Assembly: GCF_019083965.1 (NCBI RefSeq)
Contig: NZ_JAHRCY010000005.1
Coordinates: 487,198-551,197 of the forward strand
DNA length: 64,000 bases
From: Catellatospora tritici
GTDB taxonomy: Bacteria > Actinomycetota > Actinomycetes > Mycobacteriales > Micromonosporaceae
Direction: 5' to 3'
Below are positions 53,107-61,576 of this stretch, piece by piece. The notes beneath the pieces were generated by a model that made no database searches, had not been told where the DNA came from, and was given only the letters and a program-made list of their open reading frames with translations. Position 1 is the first letter of the stretch, and each line of letters begins with the position of its first letter. The position numbers were made by a program, and so were the translations under genes.

Positions 53107-56100
53107 TCACTGGCTGTAACAGATCTTCGCCTGATTGGGCGCCGGGTCGCCGAAGACGGCGTTGCCGCAGGCCACGTCGCCCGTGAAGGTGCCATAGGCG
53201 TAGCGCCCGGCGGCGCCGTAGGCGACCTGGTGGGTGCCGGTCAGCACGCACGTCTTCGTCTCCGCCGCACAGGGGGTCCAGGTCGTGACCGTCGGGGGTG
53301 GCGCCGCCAGGTAGCAGGCCTTGCCCGTGCCCGGAATCGGGTCGCCGAACACCGCGTTGCCACAGCTCGTACCACCGGTGAGGGTGGCCTGGCGGTAGGC
53401 GCCCGAGGCGCCGTAGGCGACGGTGCCGACCCCCGCGAACGCGCACGTGCCCGTCTCCCCCGCGCAACGCTGCCAGACGCCGCTCGCCGGTGGTGCGACG
53501 CTGGCATAGCAGGCCTTGGCGACACCCGAGACCGGATCACCGAACACGGTGTTGCTGCAGGCCACCGAGTTGGTGACGGTGGCGTAGGCGAACCTGCCCC
53601 GGGCGCCGAAGGCCACGGTGAATGTTCCGGCGCTCGAACAGGTCCCCGTCTCCGGCGCGCACAACGACCAGGTGCCCGGCAGGGCCGAGCTGGGCGCGGG
53701 CGCGGTCGATCCCGTGAAGTGCCAGGTCCCGGAACCCACGGTGTAGCTGGTCTCGGTGCCGGTGGCGGCGATCTGGGTGGCGCCGCCGGCCGGACTCACC
53801 GTGGCCTGCCCCTGACCGAAGTTCGGCACCCGCACCGTCGCCACGGTGCCGACGGGGATCGTCACGTCGAGCACGAGCTGCTGGCCGGTGACGGTCCAGG
53901 AGCTGGCGACCGAGCCGCGTACGGTGTCAACGGCGGCCGAGACCCGCTGCAGGCCGGGCGGGATCTGCGGGGCGATGGTCACCGTGCTGTAGCCGGGTCC
54001 GGTGGGCTGGATGCCGCCGAGCCGGGTGTAAAGGGAGGCGTTGATACCGGCGAACATGGCATGGTCATGGGTCTCCATGGACGAGTAGTAGGTCCACTCC
54101 TCCCAGGACGTCGTGGCGCCCTTGCCGATCTCGAAGCCGAAGCCCGGGTAGGTGGTCTGGTCCAGGATCGTCATGGCGACGTCGGTTCGCCCGACGGCGG
54201 CCAGGGCGTCCATCAGGTATCGGGTGCCGAAGATGCCGGTGTCGAGGTGGCCGCCGTTCTTGTTCATGATCGTGTCGACCAGGCGGGTGCCGACAGTGGT
54301 GACATCCTGGGTGGGGACCATGCCGAAGGCCAGGGGCAGCACGCTCGTCGTCTGGCGGCCGTCGCCGTAACCGGCGCCGTCGGCGTTGCGGAACCGGGTG
54401 TTGAACGCCTGCTTGATTGCGTCGGCGAGCTGGTTGAAGTGGGCGGCGTCCGCGGTCTGGCCGAGTGCTGCCGCGGCTTTGGCCACGTCGACGGCCTGCA
54501 GGTAGGACAGGGCGGTGTTGACGATGGGCACTTCGCTGGTGCACGCGCCGGCGCTCGGGTTGCCCATGCCGCCGTTGGCGTTGGCGCTCAGATCCGGCGG
54601 GCACCAGTCGCCGAATCCAGTCGACCAGATGTATCCGGGCACGTTGGCGGCGTTGGTGTCGACGAAGGCCTTCATCGCGGGATAGCTGGCCGCGAGGGTG
54701 GCGCGGTCGCCGTACTGCTGGTAGAGGGTCCAGGCGAGGGTGACGCCGGCGCCGCCCATGTCGGGTTGCTGCGCGTTGCCGCCGTCGCTGGGCAGGGCCG
54801 TGCCGGGTGGCAGGTCGCGCAGGTAGTTGACGTAGTAGGGGTCCATGGCGAACTCGGTGGTCGAGGCGTCCTGGTAGGCCTGGACGTCCATGCCCGGGGG
54901 CGTGCGTTCGTCGCGGACGGGGGTGTCGGTGGGTGTGCTCATGGAGTTGTTGAGGATGGTCCAGCGGTTGTTGCGCCAGATCTGGTTCAGCAGGCTGTCG
55001 GAGGAGGAGAACGATCCGGTGGACGCCACGTCGGCGTGTACGACGCGGGCGTCGAGGCTGGTCAGGGTCGGGGTCTGCGGGTAGCCGGTCACTTCGACGT
55101 AGCGGAATCCGTGGTAGGTGAACCGCGGCTCGTAGGTCTCGGTGGTGCCGGTGCCGGCCAGCGTGTAGGTGTCGGTCGCCGCGGCGTTGCGGTTGGTGGT
55201 GGTGTCCAGGGTGCCGTCGGCGGCGATCTCCTCCGCGGTACGCATCCGTACGCTCGTGCCTGCCGGGCCCTGTACCCGCAGGCGTTGCCACCCGGCGATG
55301 TTCTGGCCGAAGTCGTAGATGTAGACACCGGGCTTGGGCTGGGTGAGCTTCACCGGGGTGAGCGTGTTCGTGACCCGTAGCGGTGGCATCGTGTGCGCGG
55401 CGAGCCTGCCGGCGGGTGCGGCTGCGCCCACGACCGGTTGCCAGCCGGATTCGTCGTAGCCGGGCTGGTCCCAGCCGTTCTGTTCCTGGCGGGCGTCGTA
55501 GGTCTCGCCGCCGTAGATGTCGTTGGCCGTGATGGGGCCGGTGGAGGACTTCCAGCTGCCGTCGGTGGTCATGGTCTGGCGGGTGCCGTCGGCGTATCGC
55601 ACGTCCAGGAGCAGGCGTGCCTGCTTGGGTCCGGTCCAGCGGAAGCCATACTGGCTGAAGGTCGGACCGTAGCCGTTGCCCAGCCACAGTCCCGCCGCGT
55701 TGGCGCCCGGCCGCAGGGCGCCGGTCACGTCGTAGGTGATGTAGAGGGCGCGCCGGTCGTAGGGCGTGCTGGCCGGGGCCAGGACCTGATCGCCGACCTT
55801 GGCGCCGTTGAGGCGCAGTTCGTAGAAGCCGAGCCCCAGGACGTAGGCCCGCGCGCGGGTGACGGTCTTGGCCGCGTCCACGGTGAATGCCTTGCGCAGC
55901 CTGCGGGCGCCGGTGCCGGTGGCGCTCGGGCTGATCCACTGGGCGCCGTTCCAGTCCTGGTCGGTGAGCAGGCCCATCTCCCACTGCGCGGCCGGGCTCC
56001 AGGCCGAGACGGTGCCGTTCGCGTCCCAGACCTGCACTTTCCAGTGGTAAGTGGCGGTCGCTTGCGGGGTGGGGCCGCCGTAGGCAATGGCGATCGAGTC

Positions 56101-56439
56101 GCTGGTGGTGACCTTGCCGCTGTCCCAGACGTCGCCGATGCCGGCGTCGAGCTGGGTCATGCCGCTCGCGACGATTACCCGGTAGGCGGTCTGTCGTTCG
56201 CCGTTGACCGACGAGGTCAGTTTCCAGCTGAGGCTGGGGCGGGTGTCGTCGGTGCCCAGCGGGTTGGTCGCGTAGTCGACCTGCAGCCCCGCTACCGACA
56301 GTTCGGCCGCGGCCAGGGCCGAGGCTGTCCGCGGGAGGGTCAGGGATGCGGCGAGCAGGCTGAGCACGGCGAGACCACGCAGGCAGGTACGCAGTTTAGC
56401 CTTCGCGGAAGAGTGATGAGGGGCGATCGCATCTGGCAC
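53107..56439 (-). CDS. Secreted GH78 alpha-L-rhamnosidase with three C-terminal Cys modules
   Basis: This 1110-residue secreted enzyme has a signal region (about 1-42) and an Ig-like/rhamnosidase N part (about 45-420; SVAGLQVDYATNPLG, GDVWDSGKV). The GH78 barrel (about 480-830) has GATTSWEEWTYYSS. The usual DxxRDERLGWTGD motif is altered here to TDTPVRDERTPPGMDVQAYQ. Residues 924-1110 are three 55-residue four-Cys modules separated by Pro-rich 10-residue linkers. I chose GTG 56439 because GGAAGGAG precedes it and the rhamnose operator lies upstream; longer frames would span the operator. Regulation is by the rhamnose operator at 56506. Confidence 0.9.
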   Translation of the reverse strand: MPDAIAPHHSSAKAKLRTCLRGLAVLSLLAASLTLPRTASALAAAELSVAGLQVDYATNPLGTDDTRPSLSWKLTSSVNGERQTAYRVIVASGMTQLDAGIGDVWDSGKVTTSDSIAIAYGGPTPQATATYHWKVQVWDANGTVSAWSPAAQWEMGLLTDQDWNGAQWISPSATGTGARRLRKAFTVDAAKTVTRARAYVLGLGFYELRLNGAKVGDQVLAPASTPYDRRALYITYDVTGALRPGANAAGLWLGNGYGPTFSQYGFRWTGPKQARLLLDVRYADGTRQTMTTDGSWKSSTGPITANDIYGGETYDARQEQNGWDQPGYDESGWQPVVGAAAPAGRLAAHTMPPLRVTNTLTPVKLTQPKPGVYIYDFGQNIAGWQRLRVQGPAGTSVRMRTAEEIAADGTLDTTTNRNAAATDTYTLAGTGTTETYEPRFTYHGFRYVEVTGYPQTPTLTSLDARVVHADVASTGSFSSSDSLLNQIWRNNRWTILNNSMSTPTDTPVRDERTPPGMDVQAYQDASTTEFAMDPYYVNYLRDLPPGTALPSDGGNAQQPDMGGAGVTLAWTLYQQYGDRATLAASYPAMKAFVDTNAANVPGYIWSTGFGDWCPPDLSANANGGMGNPSAGACTSEVPIVNTALSYLQAVDVAKAAAALGQTADAAHFNQLADAIKQAFNTRFRNADGAGYGDGRQTTSVLPLAFGMVPTQDVTTVGTRLVDTIMNKNGGHLDTGIFGTRYLMDALAAVGRTDVAMTILDQTTYPGFGFEIGKGATTSWEEWTYYSSMETHDHAMFAGINASLYTRLGGIQPTGPGYSTVTIAPQIPPGLQRVSAAVDTVRGSVASSWTVTGQQLVLDVTIPVGTVATVRVPNFGQGQATVSPAGGATQIAATGTETSYTVGSGTWHFTGSTAPAPSSALPGTWSLCAPETGTCSSAGTFTVAFGARGRFAYATVTNSVACSNTVFGDPVSGVAKACYASVAPPASGVWQRCAGETGTCAFAGVGTVAYGASGAYRQATLTGGTSCGNAVFGDPIPGTGKACYLAAPPPTVTTWTPCAAETKTCVLTGTHQVAYGAAGRYAYGTFTGDVACGNAVFGDPAPNQAKICYSQ

Positions 56440-56505
56440 GGCGGCGATCTCCTTCCAGACGTCCGAGCGGTGGACTGGACCGGTGACGCGTACGCCAGTC
56501 ATAAA

Positions 56506-56565
56506 TTGGAACGTTTCAATATGTCTGGTTGAGCCCATGCTGCGCGGAATTCGGCGCGATGTCAA
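56506..56565 (-). promoter_or_regulatory. Promoter and rhamnose operator of the second GH78 gene
   Basis: On the minus strand TTGACA (56560-56565), 17 bp, CAGCAT (56537-56542). The operator TTGGAAC-GTTTCAA (56506-56519; 13 of 14) lies at about +12 to +25. Confidence 0.77.
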
Positions 56566-56619
56566 GAAGAGGAGCAGTATGGGTTCACCGCGGGCGCGAC
56601 TCGACGGCACCTCGCGCCG

Positions 56620-56660
56620 GTTCCCCCCGAACCCGAAGATCGTTCGAGTTCGGGGGGAAC
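56620..56660 (-). terminator. Terminator of the cyclophilin gene
   Basis: GTTCCCCCCGAAC-C-CGAA and TTCG-A-GTTCGGGGGGAAC pair with one mismatch around the loop GATCG, 25 bases past the cyclophilin stop. Confidence 0.75.
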
Positions 56661-56685
56661 TCTGCCGACAGGGCTCACGATCGGT

Positions 56686-57417
56686 TCAGCAGAACGGCAG
56701 CGGGAACAGGTGTACGCAGGCCCGCTGGATGTCGGCGGTCAGCGCGGGCGCACCGTCGACGGGCGCCGGGTCCTCGGGAGTCGACTGGATCCCGCCGGCG
56801 GCGATCGCGTCCAGGGCGGCCATCCCGGCTTCGTCGATGGTGCCGAAGACGGTGTAGTTGGGGCGCAGGATCGAGTCGGCGTAGACCAGGAAGAACTGGC
56901 TCCCGTTGGTGTTCGGTCCGGCGTTGGCCATGGCCAGGGTGCCGCGCGGGTAGTAGACGCGGTCGGGCCGGTCGGGCACGGGTGGCAGGTCGGTGGGCAG
57001 TTCGTCCTTGTACTGGTAGCCAGGACCGCCGCTGCCGGTGCCGGACGGGTCACCACACTGCAGCACCTTGAGCGTCGGGTACGCCGTCAGCCGGTGGCAG
57101 CTGGTGTCGTGGTAGAACCGGTGCAGGATCAGGTGCTCGAAGCTCTGCACGGTGCAGGGCGCCTTGGCGGCATCCAGCGTGATCGTGATCTTGCCGTGGT
57201 TGGTGCTGAGCACGACGTGGGTGTTCCAGGTCTGCTGGTGTCGCGGATCGAAGGGCAGCCCGACCGGCCGGGCCGGCGGGTCGTCGGGTGTTTCGGCGTA
57301 CTGGCAGGGGCCGTGGGTGGTCCGGGGTGCCGGGTCGGCCAGGGCCGGGGTGGCGGCGGCGGTCAGCAGGCCGGCGACGAGTCCGGTAACGGTGAACCGG
57401 ATCAAGTTGATTCGCAT
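56686..57417 (-). CDS. Secreted cyclophilin-type peptidyl-prolyl isomerase
   Basis: This 243-residue exported PPIase has a signal peptide (about 1-27, ending ALA). The cyclophilin barrel (about 65-235) has THVVLSTNHGKITITLD, APCTVQSFEHLILHRFYHD, the GTLAMANAGPNTNGSQFFLV active-site core, and TVFGTIDEAGMAALDAIA. The usual FHR substrate motif reads CHR. It probably assists folding of secreted proteins. It has its own terminator and no rhamnose operator, so it is embedded in the glycan locus without being an obvious member of the regulon. The start is ATG 57417. Confidence 0.88.
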   Translation of the reverse strand: MRINLIRFTVTGLVAGLLTAAATPALADPAPRTTHGPCQYAETPDDPPARPVGLPFDPRHQQTWNTHVVLSTNHGKITITLDAAKAPCTVQSFEHLILHRFYHDTSCHRLTAYPTLKVLQCGDPSGTGSGGPGYQYKDELPTDLPPVPDRPDRVYYPRGTLAMANAGPNTNGSQFFLVYADSILRPNYTVFGTIDEAGMAALDAIAAGGIQSTPEDPAPVDGAPALTADIQRACVHLFPLPFC

Positions 57418-57513
57418 ATGGAAAGATATACATCATCTTTGCGCGCTGAACAGCGAGGACCGAGGGGATGCGCGACGCGGCGCAACCCCTCGGCGATGCC
57501 GGTGGAGCTGCTG

Positions 57514-59517
57514 TCAGTAGACCTCCAGCTCCGCGAACTGCATCCGATACGTCGGATCGTTCGGATTCGTGTTACGCAGGCTCGTGCCCACCACCCGGAC
57601 GTACCGCGCGCTCTGCGCGCCGAACACGATCTGCTGCGCCGACGCGCCGGCCGGGGCGGGGTAACCGGTACGGACCGTCGCCGTCGACCACGTGCTGCCG
57701 TTGCTGGACACCTCGACCCGGAAGTCCACCGGGAAGCCCTGGCCGGCATTGCCGGCGTCGGCACGCGGATACAGCGTCACCCGCTCGACCGAGCGCAGGG
57801 CGCCAAGATCCACCTGGACCCATTCCGTGTGGTTGACACCCAGGTTGGAGTTGGACGACCAGCCCATGGAGGCCGGTGTCGAGGTCCTCAGGCCGTCGTT
57901 GACCATGGCCAGGCCCCAGCCGGAGAACTCCGCCGAACTGCTCGACGCCCGCGGCCCGCCGGCCGCCGTGTTGGTGGCCCCGATGGTGGTCTCGAACTTC
58001 GACGTCCGGTTCGACTCGGCGATCCAGGACGCACCGTTGTCGTTGCTGTACGCCTCGCCGCCACCCGGGTAGGGCGCCGCGTCGTCGTAGGTCAGGCCGT
58101 AGCATCCTGACGTCGTCGTCGACTGCAGCAGGATGCCGTAGCGGACCCCCGCGGTGACCGCGATGTTCGGGAAGACCGTCACGTTGCGCGGTGCCCAGCC
58201 GACCGACGCTGCGGGCACCGTGGTGGTGGCCAGCGTGGCGCCGGGCTGTAGTCCCGCGTTGACCGACACGATGCTCACCTGCAGCCCCGCGTTGGTGTTT
58301 CCCTGCTGGAACGTGGTGTACGAGGCACCCGTGAGCGTGCCGCTGCGTGCGGCGACGAAGGTCTGCATCCGGCGCAGGCCACCTGAGCGGATGTCGCACC
58401 ACGTGCGGAAGCGGCCCACCCCACTGGACTGGTCCCGGTCCGCCGAAGGTGCCGCGTTGGATCCGGACCCGGTCGCGAGCGCGAGCACCACGGTGTTCTG
58501 GCAGGTGAACGGCTGCACGTCCCCGTTGGCGGCGAAGGTCAGCGGCGCCCAATGGAAGTTGGCCAGTGCCTCGTTGTTCTGCCCGTTCCACAGGTCGCTG
58601 CCGTAGAGCCAGGCGGTGCCGGTGGCGGTCGGGATCGCGGCCACCAGCGACGGCTGGCCTCCGCAGGAGTTGGCGTTGACACTGACCGGCGCCGACCAGG
58701 TGCCCAGTGGCGAGGAGGCTCGCTTGACCCACGTCGGGGTGCCACCACAGTAGGCACAGGTCGGCCCGTAGACGTAGTAGTAGACGCCGTCTCGCTTGAA
58801 CATCGACGGGGCCTCGGTGTGCAGCGAGTTCAGTCGGACGTAGCTGCCCGTGCCGCTCGTGTAGGCCGCGTTGAGCCGCTCGATGATCTGGTCGTGGCCG
58901 CTTCGGATGTCGGTGTAGGCGAGGTACGCCGTGCCGTCGTCGTCGACGAACAGGTCGTGGTCGCCGTTGACGAAGGTGCCGGGCGTGCCCGTGAGGGCGA
59001 TGGTCGGCTCGGCGGCCTCGGTGAAGGGTCCGGCGGGGGTTGGCGAGGTGAAGACGTGGTATCCGCTGGCGTTGTCGTAGCTGTTGATCCACAGTACGTA
59101 CCGGCCGGTACCCGCGTTGAACACCACGTGCGGGCGGTAGCAGCCGTACCGCGGCGGGGCACACCTGCCCTGCCACAACGCGTTCGCGGCGTCGAAGAGG
59201 TATCCCTCGTCGGTCCAGCCCACCAGGTCGGTGGAGCTGTACACCTTGAATCCACAGAATGCCGTGCCGGTGGTCGACAGGGCGTACCCGCAGTCGTAGC
59301 TGGTGCCGTAGAGGTAGTAGCGGCCACCGAACAGCGCCAGATCCCCGTCGTGTGCGTCGACGGCATTGCCGCCGACGTCATAGCGGGTGACCTGGTTTCC
59401 TGCCGGGTCGAAGTTGACGATGGTGGTGGTGTAGGCGGCCGCTGCGGGGCTGGCGGCGACGCCGGTCAGTCCTGATATGAGCAGCAGCAGCATGACGAGG
59501 CAGGCGGGACGTCGCAT
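57514..59517 (-). CDS. Secreted GH43-like enzyme with C-terminal F5/8 type C (CBM32) domain
   Basis: This 667-residue secreted protein is closely related to the 41033 product over the propeller (NAVDAHDGDLALFGGRYYLY, NGDHDLFVDDDGTAYLAYTD, HTEAPSMFKRDGVYYYVYG; about 30-370) and the shared beta-sandwich (about 375-515). In place of Cys modules it ends with a discoidin/CBM32 domain (about 525-667; NHTEWVQVDLGALRSVERVT, RYVRVVGTSLRNTNP). It has a signal peptide at about 1-28. I chose ATG 59517 (MRRPACLVML) because AGAGGAAG precedes it; ATG 59547 is an alternative. It is driven by the promoter and rhamnose operator at 59654-59713. Confidence 0.9.
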   Translation of the reverse strand: MRRPACLVMLLLLISGLTGVAASPAAAAYTTTIVNFDPAGNQVTRYDVGGNAVDAHDGDLALFGGRYYLYGTSYDCGYALSTTGTAFCGFKVYSSTDLVGWTDEGYLFDAANALWQGRCAPPRYGCYRPHVVFNAGTGRYVLWINSYDNASGYHVFTSPTPAGPFTEAAEPTIALTGTPGTFVNGDHDLFVDDDGTAYLAYTDIRSGHDQIIERLNAAYTSGTGSYVRLNSLHTEAPSMFKRDGVYYYVYGPTCAYCGGTPTWVKRASSPLGTWSAPVSVNANSCGGQPSLVAAIPTATGTAWLYGSDLWNGQNNEALANFHWAPLTFAANGDVQPFTCQNTVVLALATGSGSNAAPSADRDQSSGVGRFRTWCDIRSGGLRRMQTFVAARSGTLTGASYTTFQQGNTNAGLQVSIVSVNAGLQPGATLATTTVPAASVGWAPRNVTVFPNIAVTAGVRYGILLQSTTTSGCYGLTYDDAAPYPGGGEAYSNDNGASWIAESNRTSKFETTIGATNTAAGGPRASSSSAEFSGWGLAMVNDGLRTSTPASMGWSSNSNLGVNHTEWVQVDLGALRSVERVTLYPRADAGNAGQGFPVDFRVEVSSNGSTWSTATVRTGYPAPAGASAQQIVFGAQSARYVRVVGTSLRNTNPNDPTYRMQFAELEVY

Positions 59518-59653
59518 CGGTGGCTTCCTCTCGGCTGTGGAGGTCATCCGACCCGCGGCACGGCAAGCTGCAGGCGGTGGCGGGCGGTCTCGTTATCAAG
59601 ATCGCCTCCAGAACGAAAGCAGCCGCATTGACCTGCGGCCGGGCGAGCGTGCA

Positions 59654-59713
59654 TTGAAACGTTTTAATCAATTCCGGTGCGTTAAAGTTAGGGTCGGTCT
59701 TCCAGACTGTCAA
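59654..59713 (-). promoter_or_regulatory. Promoter and rhamnose operator of the GH43-CBM32 gene
   Basis: On the minus strand TTGACA (59708-59713), 17 bp, TAACTT (59685-59690). The operator TTGAAACGTTTTAA (59654-59667; 13 of 14) falls at about +11 to +24. Confidence 0.8.
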
Positions 59714-60061
59714 CGTCCTAAAGCGAGGCGCCGCCGTTCCCGGCTTGGACGACGTGTTCTGCGTCGTTCCGATCATCAGCCCGTGGCCGGGTCTGACCAT
59801 CCGGTTCGACCTGCACCACCGCGTCGAGGGCGGCGCGCCCTACCGGGAGACCGGCCAGTGGCTGGTCACCGAAGGCGGGCCCGGCTGCTCGGCCACCCAC
59901 CAGTCCCCACCGAGATCGAACGCACGGCTCGAGCGAGGTCGGTGCGCGGCGCTCCGCGTCGCCAGGCCAGGCCGGTCGCCGGCCCCACCAGGGCCAGCGG
60001 GTTGGATGAGATCTCGTGGGGACGGTCGCGGTCGGCCTCTGGCTCGTAACAGGCAGCCCGC
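59714..60061. other. 348-bp stretch without a convincing gene
   Basis: No start with a ribosome site and no family was found. The plus strand does encode a protein-like patch near 59745-59880 (ISPWPGLTIRFDLHHRV, then YRETGQWLVTEGG). This could be a decayed gene fragment. It separates the rhamnose locus from the methyltransferase gene. Confidence 0.4.
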
Positions 60062-60970
60062 TTAGCCTGGGCGGCGCCCCCATGCCGAGATCAGCGGCGC
60101 GAGGGTGAGGTCGAGCTCGCCGGCCTCGACGGCGGCCAGGTGCGCGTCGATCTCGGCGTCGTCGGCCAGCCCTGCGGCGAGCAACTCGGCGCGGACCATG
60201 CGCACCGTCGCGGTCTCCAGCCGGTCGCAGGCTACCCCGCCGACCGGGAAGCAGCCGGCCGCCGTGACATCGACCAGGCCCGCCGCACGCAACGCGCGCG
60301 GCAGCGTACGGCCGTAGCGCAGGTCGGCGCCGCGGCGGGTCAGCAACTCCCGGACGGCGCGCCGCAGCCGGTTGGCGCGCTGCTGTGCCGGGCCAACCTC
60401 ATCGAGGCAGGCCAGCGGCTGCAACTCGGTATCGGCGTCCTCGACCAACAGCCAGCCGCCGGGCCGCAGCGCCGCCACCATCGCCGCCAACGCGCGGGCA
60501 CGGTCGGGCACGTGGACGAGCACGAGCCGGGCGTGTACCAGGTCGAACGAGCCTGGTTGCGGCGGCGGGTCCCCGACGATGTCGTGCCGGAGCACCTCGT
60601 ACCCGCCGCGCGGGTCCAACCAGGACGGATTGATGTCGGTGGCCAGCACGTAACCGGTTGGGCCGACGGCCGTGGCGAGTGCCTCGGGAATGCTGGGTCC
60701 TCCGGCGCCGACTTCCCAGCAGCGCCAGCCCGCCGTCATTCCGAGCCGGTCGAAGTGCCCCCGGGTGACACCGTCGAACAGCTCGGCCAGCCAGGTGAAC
60801 CGCTCGCCCGCCTCCACCCGGGCGTTGTCGAGCAGGTAGCGGTGACCCGGGGCAGACCCAGGGGTGTGCGGCGAGGGCGGAGCGGACCCAGCGCCAGCAG
60901 TATTCACCGGCTCGCCCGCGGTTGTATCCGGTTCGGACCCGGGGTCGGCGAGGGGCGGCGATGAACTCAT
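60062..60970 (-). CDS. SAM-dependent methyltransferase
   Basis: This 302-residue class I methyltransferase has a Pro/Ser-rich, probably disordered N-terminus (about 1-40). The SAM-binding core follows: WRCWEVGAGGPSIPEALA (about 81-98), YVLATDINPSWLD, DLVHARLVLVHVPDRARALA and RPGGWLLVEDAD. The substrate is unknown. I chose ATG 60970 (MSSSPPLADP), which has a GAGGATG site; the frame is open further upstream without support. Confidence 0.85.
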   Translation of the reverse strand: MSSSPPLADPGSEPDTTAGEPVNTAGAGSAPPSPHTPGSAPGHRYLLDNARVEAGERFTWLAELFDGVTRGHFDRLGMTAGWRCWEVGAGGPSIPEALATAVGPTGYVLATDINPSWLDPRGGYEVLRHDIVGDPPPQPGSFDLVHARLVLVHVPDRARALAAMVAALRPGGWLLVEDADTELQPLACLDEVGPAQQRANRLRRAVRELLTRRGADLRYGRTLPRALRAAGLVDVTAAGCFPVGGVACDRLETATVRMVRAELLAAGLADDAEIDAHLAAVEAGELDLTLAPLISAWGRRPG

Positions 60971-61173
60971 GCCTACATCCTCACGACCTACCGCGTGCTG
61001 TGTCAGTACGACACGGGATGAACCCAGCCACAACCTGGCTCCGGCCAAGCCGGCTCAAGGCGCGAACGTGGCTGCTGTCGACGATCGCCAGCGCCAGGTC
61101 CAAGCGTCCCGCAGCGCGCGGTGCTGTCAGCACCAACTCGTGCAGCCGCCACCAGACGGCGGGGTGGGTGCAG

Positions 61174-61515
61174 TCAGACGGCGTAGTCGTCGACCAGCCC
61201 GGCCAGGATCTCGCGGGTTCGGTGCAGCGCGCTGAGCTGCTCCTCGACTCGGCCCAACTCCGTGCGAAGCCGCTCGGCCAGCCATGGCGTACGGATCGCC
61301 TGCTCGGTGATGCACGGCAGCACGTCGTAGATGGTGCTGCTGGACAGCCCGGCGGCGAGCAGGGACTGGATGAGCGCGACCCGCTCGACCGCCGAGTCGG
61401 GGTAGTGCCGCTGCCCGCCGGAACTGCGCTGGCTGGCCAGCAGCTTCTGCTGCTCGTAATAACGCAGCGAGCGCACGCTGGCGCCGGTCGCCGCGGCCAG
61501 ATCGCCGATGCGCAT
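61174..61515 (-). CDS. MerR-family transcriptional regulator
   Basis: This 113-residue regulator has an N-terminal winged HTH (MRIGDLAAATGASVRSLRYY, residues 1-20, then EQQKLLASQRSSGGQRHY) and a helical dimerisation segment (about 80-113). There is a single Cys (in DVLPCITEQ), so redox or ligand sensing by an Fe-S cluster is unlikely. ATG 61515 has GGAGGAG. It is divergent from the flavin reductase gene across a perfect dyad, the typical MerR layout, so it probably controls both. Confidence 0.9.
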   Translation of the reverse strand: MRIGDLAAATGASVRSLRYYEQQKLLASQRSSGGQRHYPDSAVERVALIQSLLAAGLSSSTIYDVLPCITEQAIRTPWLAERLRTELGRVEEQLSALHRTREILAGLVDDYAV

Positions 61516-61543
61516 CGCTGTCTCCTCCATCACACGACTTGCC

Positions 61544-61561
61544 CCTGACATCAGTGTCAGG
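61544..61561. promoter_or_regulatory. MerR-type operator dyad
   Basis: CCTGACA-TCAG-TGTCAGG is a perfect inverted repeat with 7-bp arms in the 61-bp spacer between divergent MerR and reductase genes, where MerR proteins bind between -35 and -10 boxes. Confidence 0.8.
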
Positions 61562-61576
61562 TTTTACGGTACCGCC

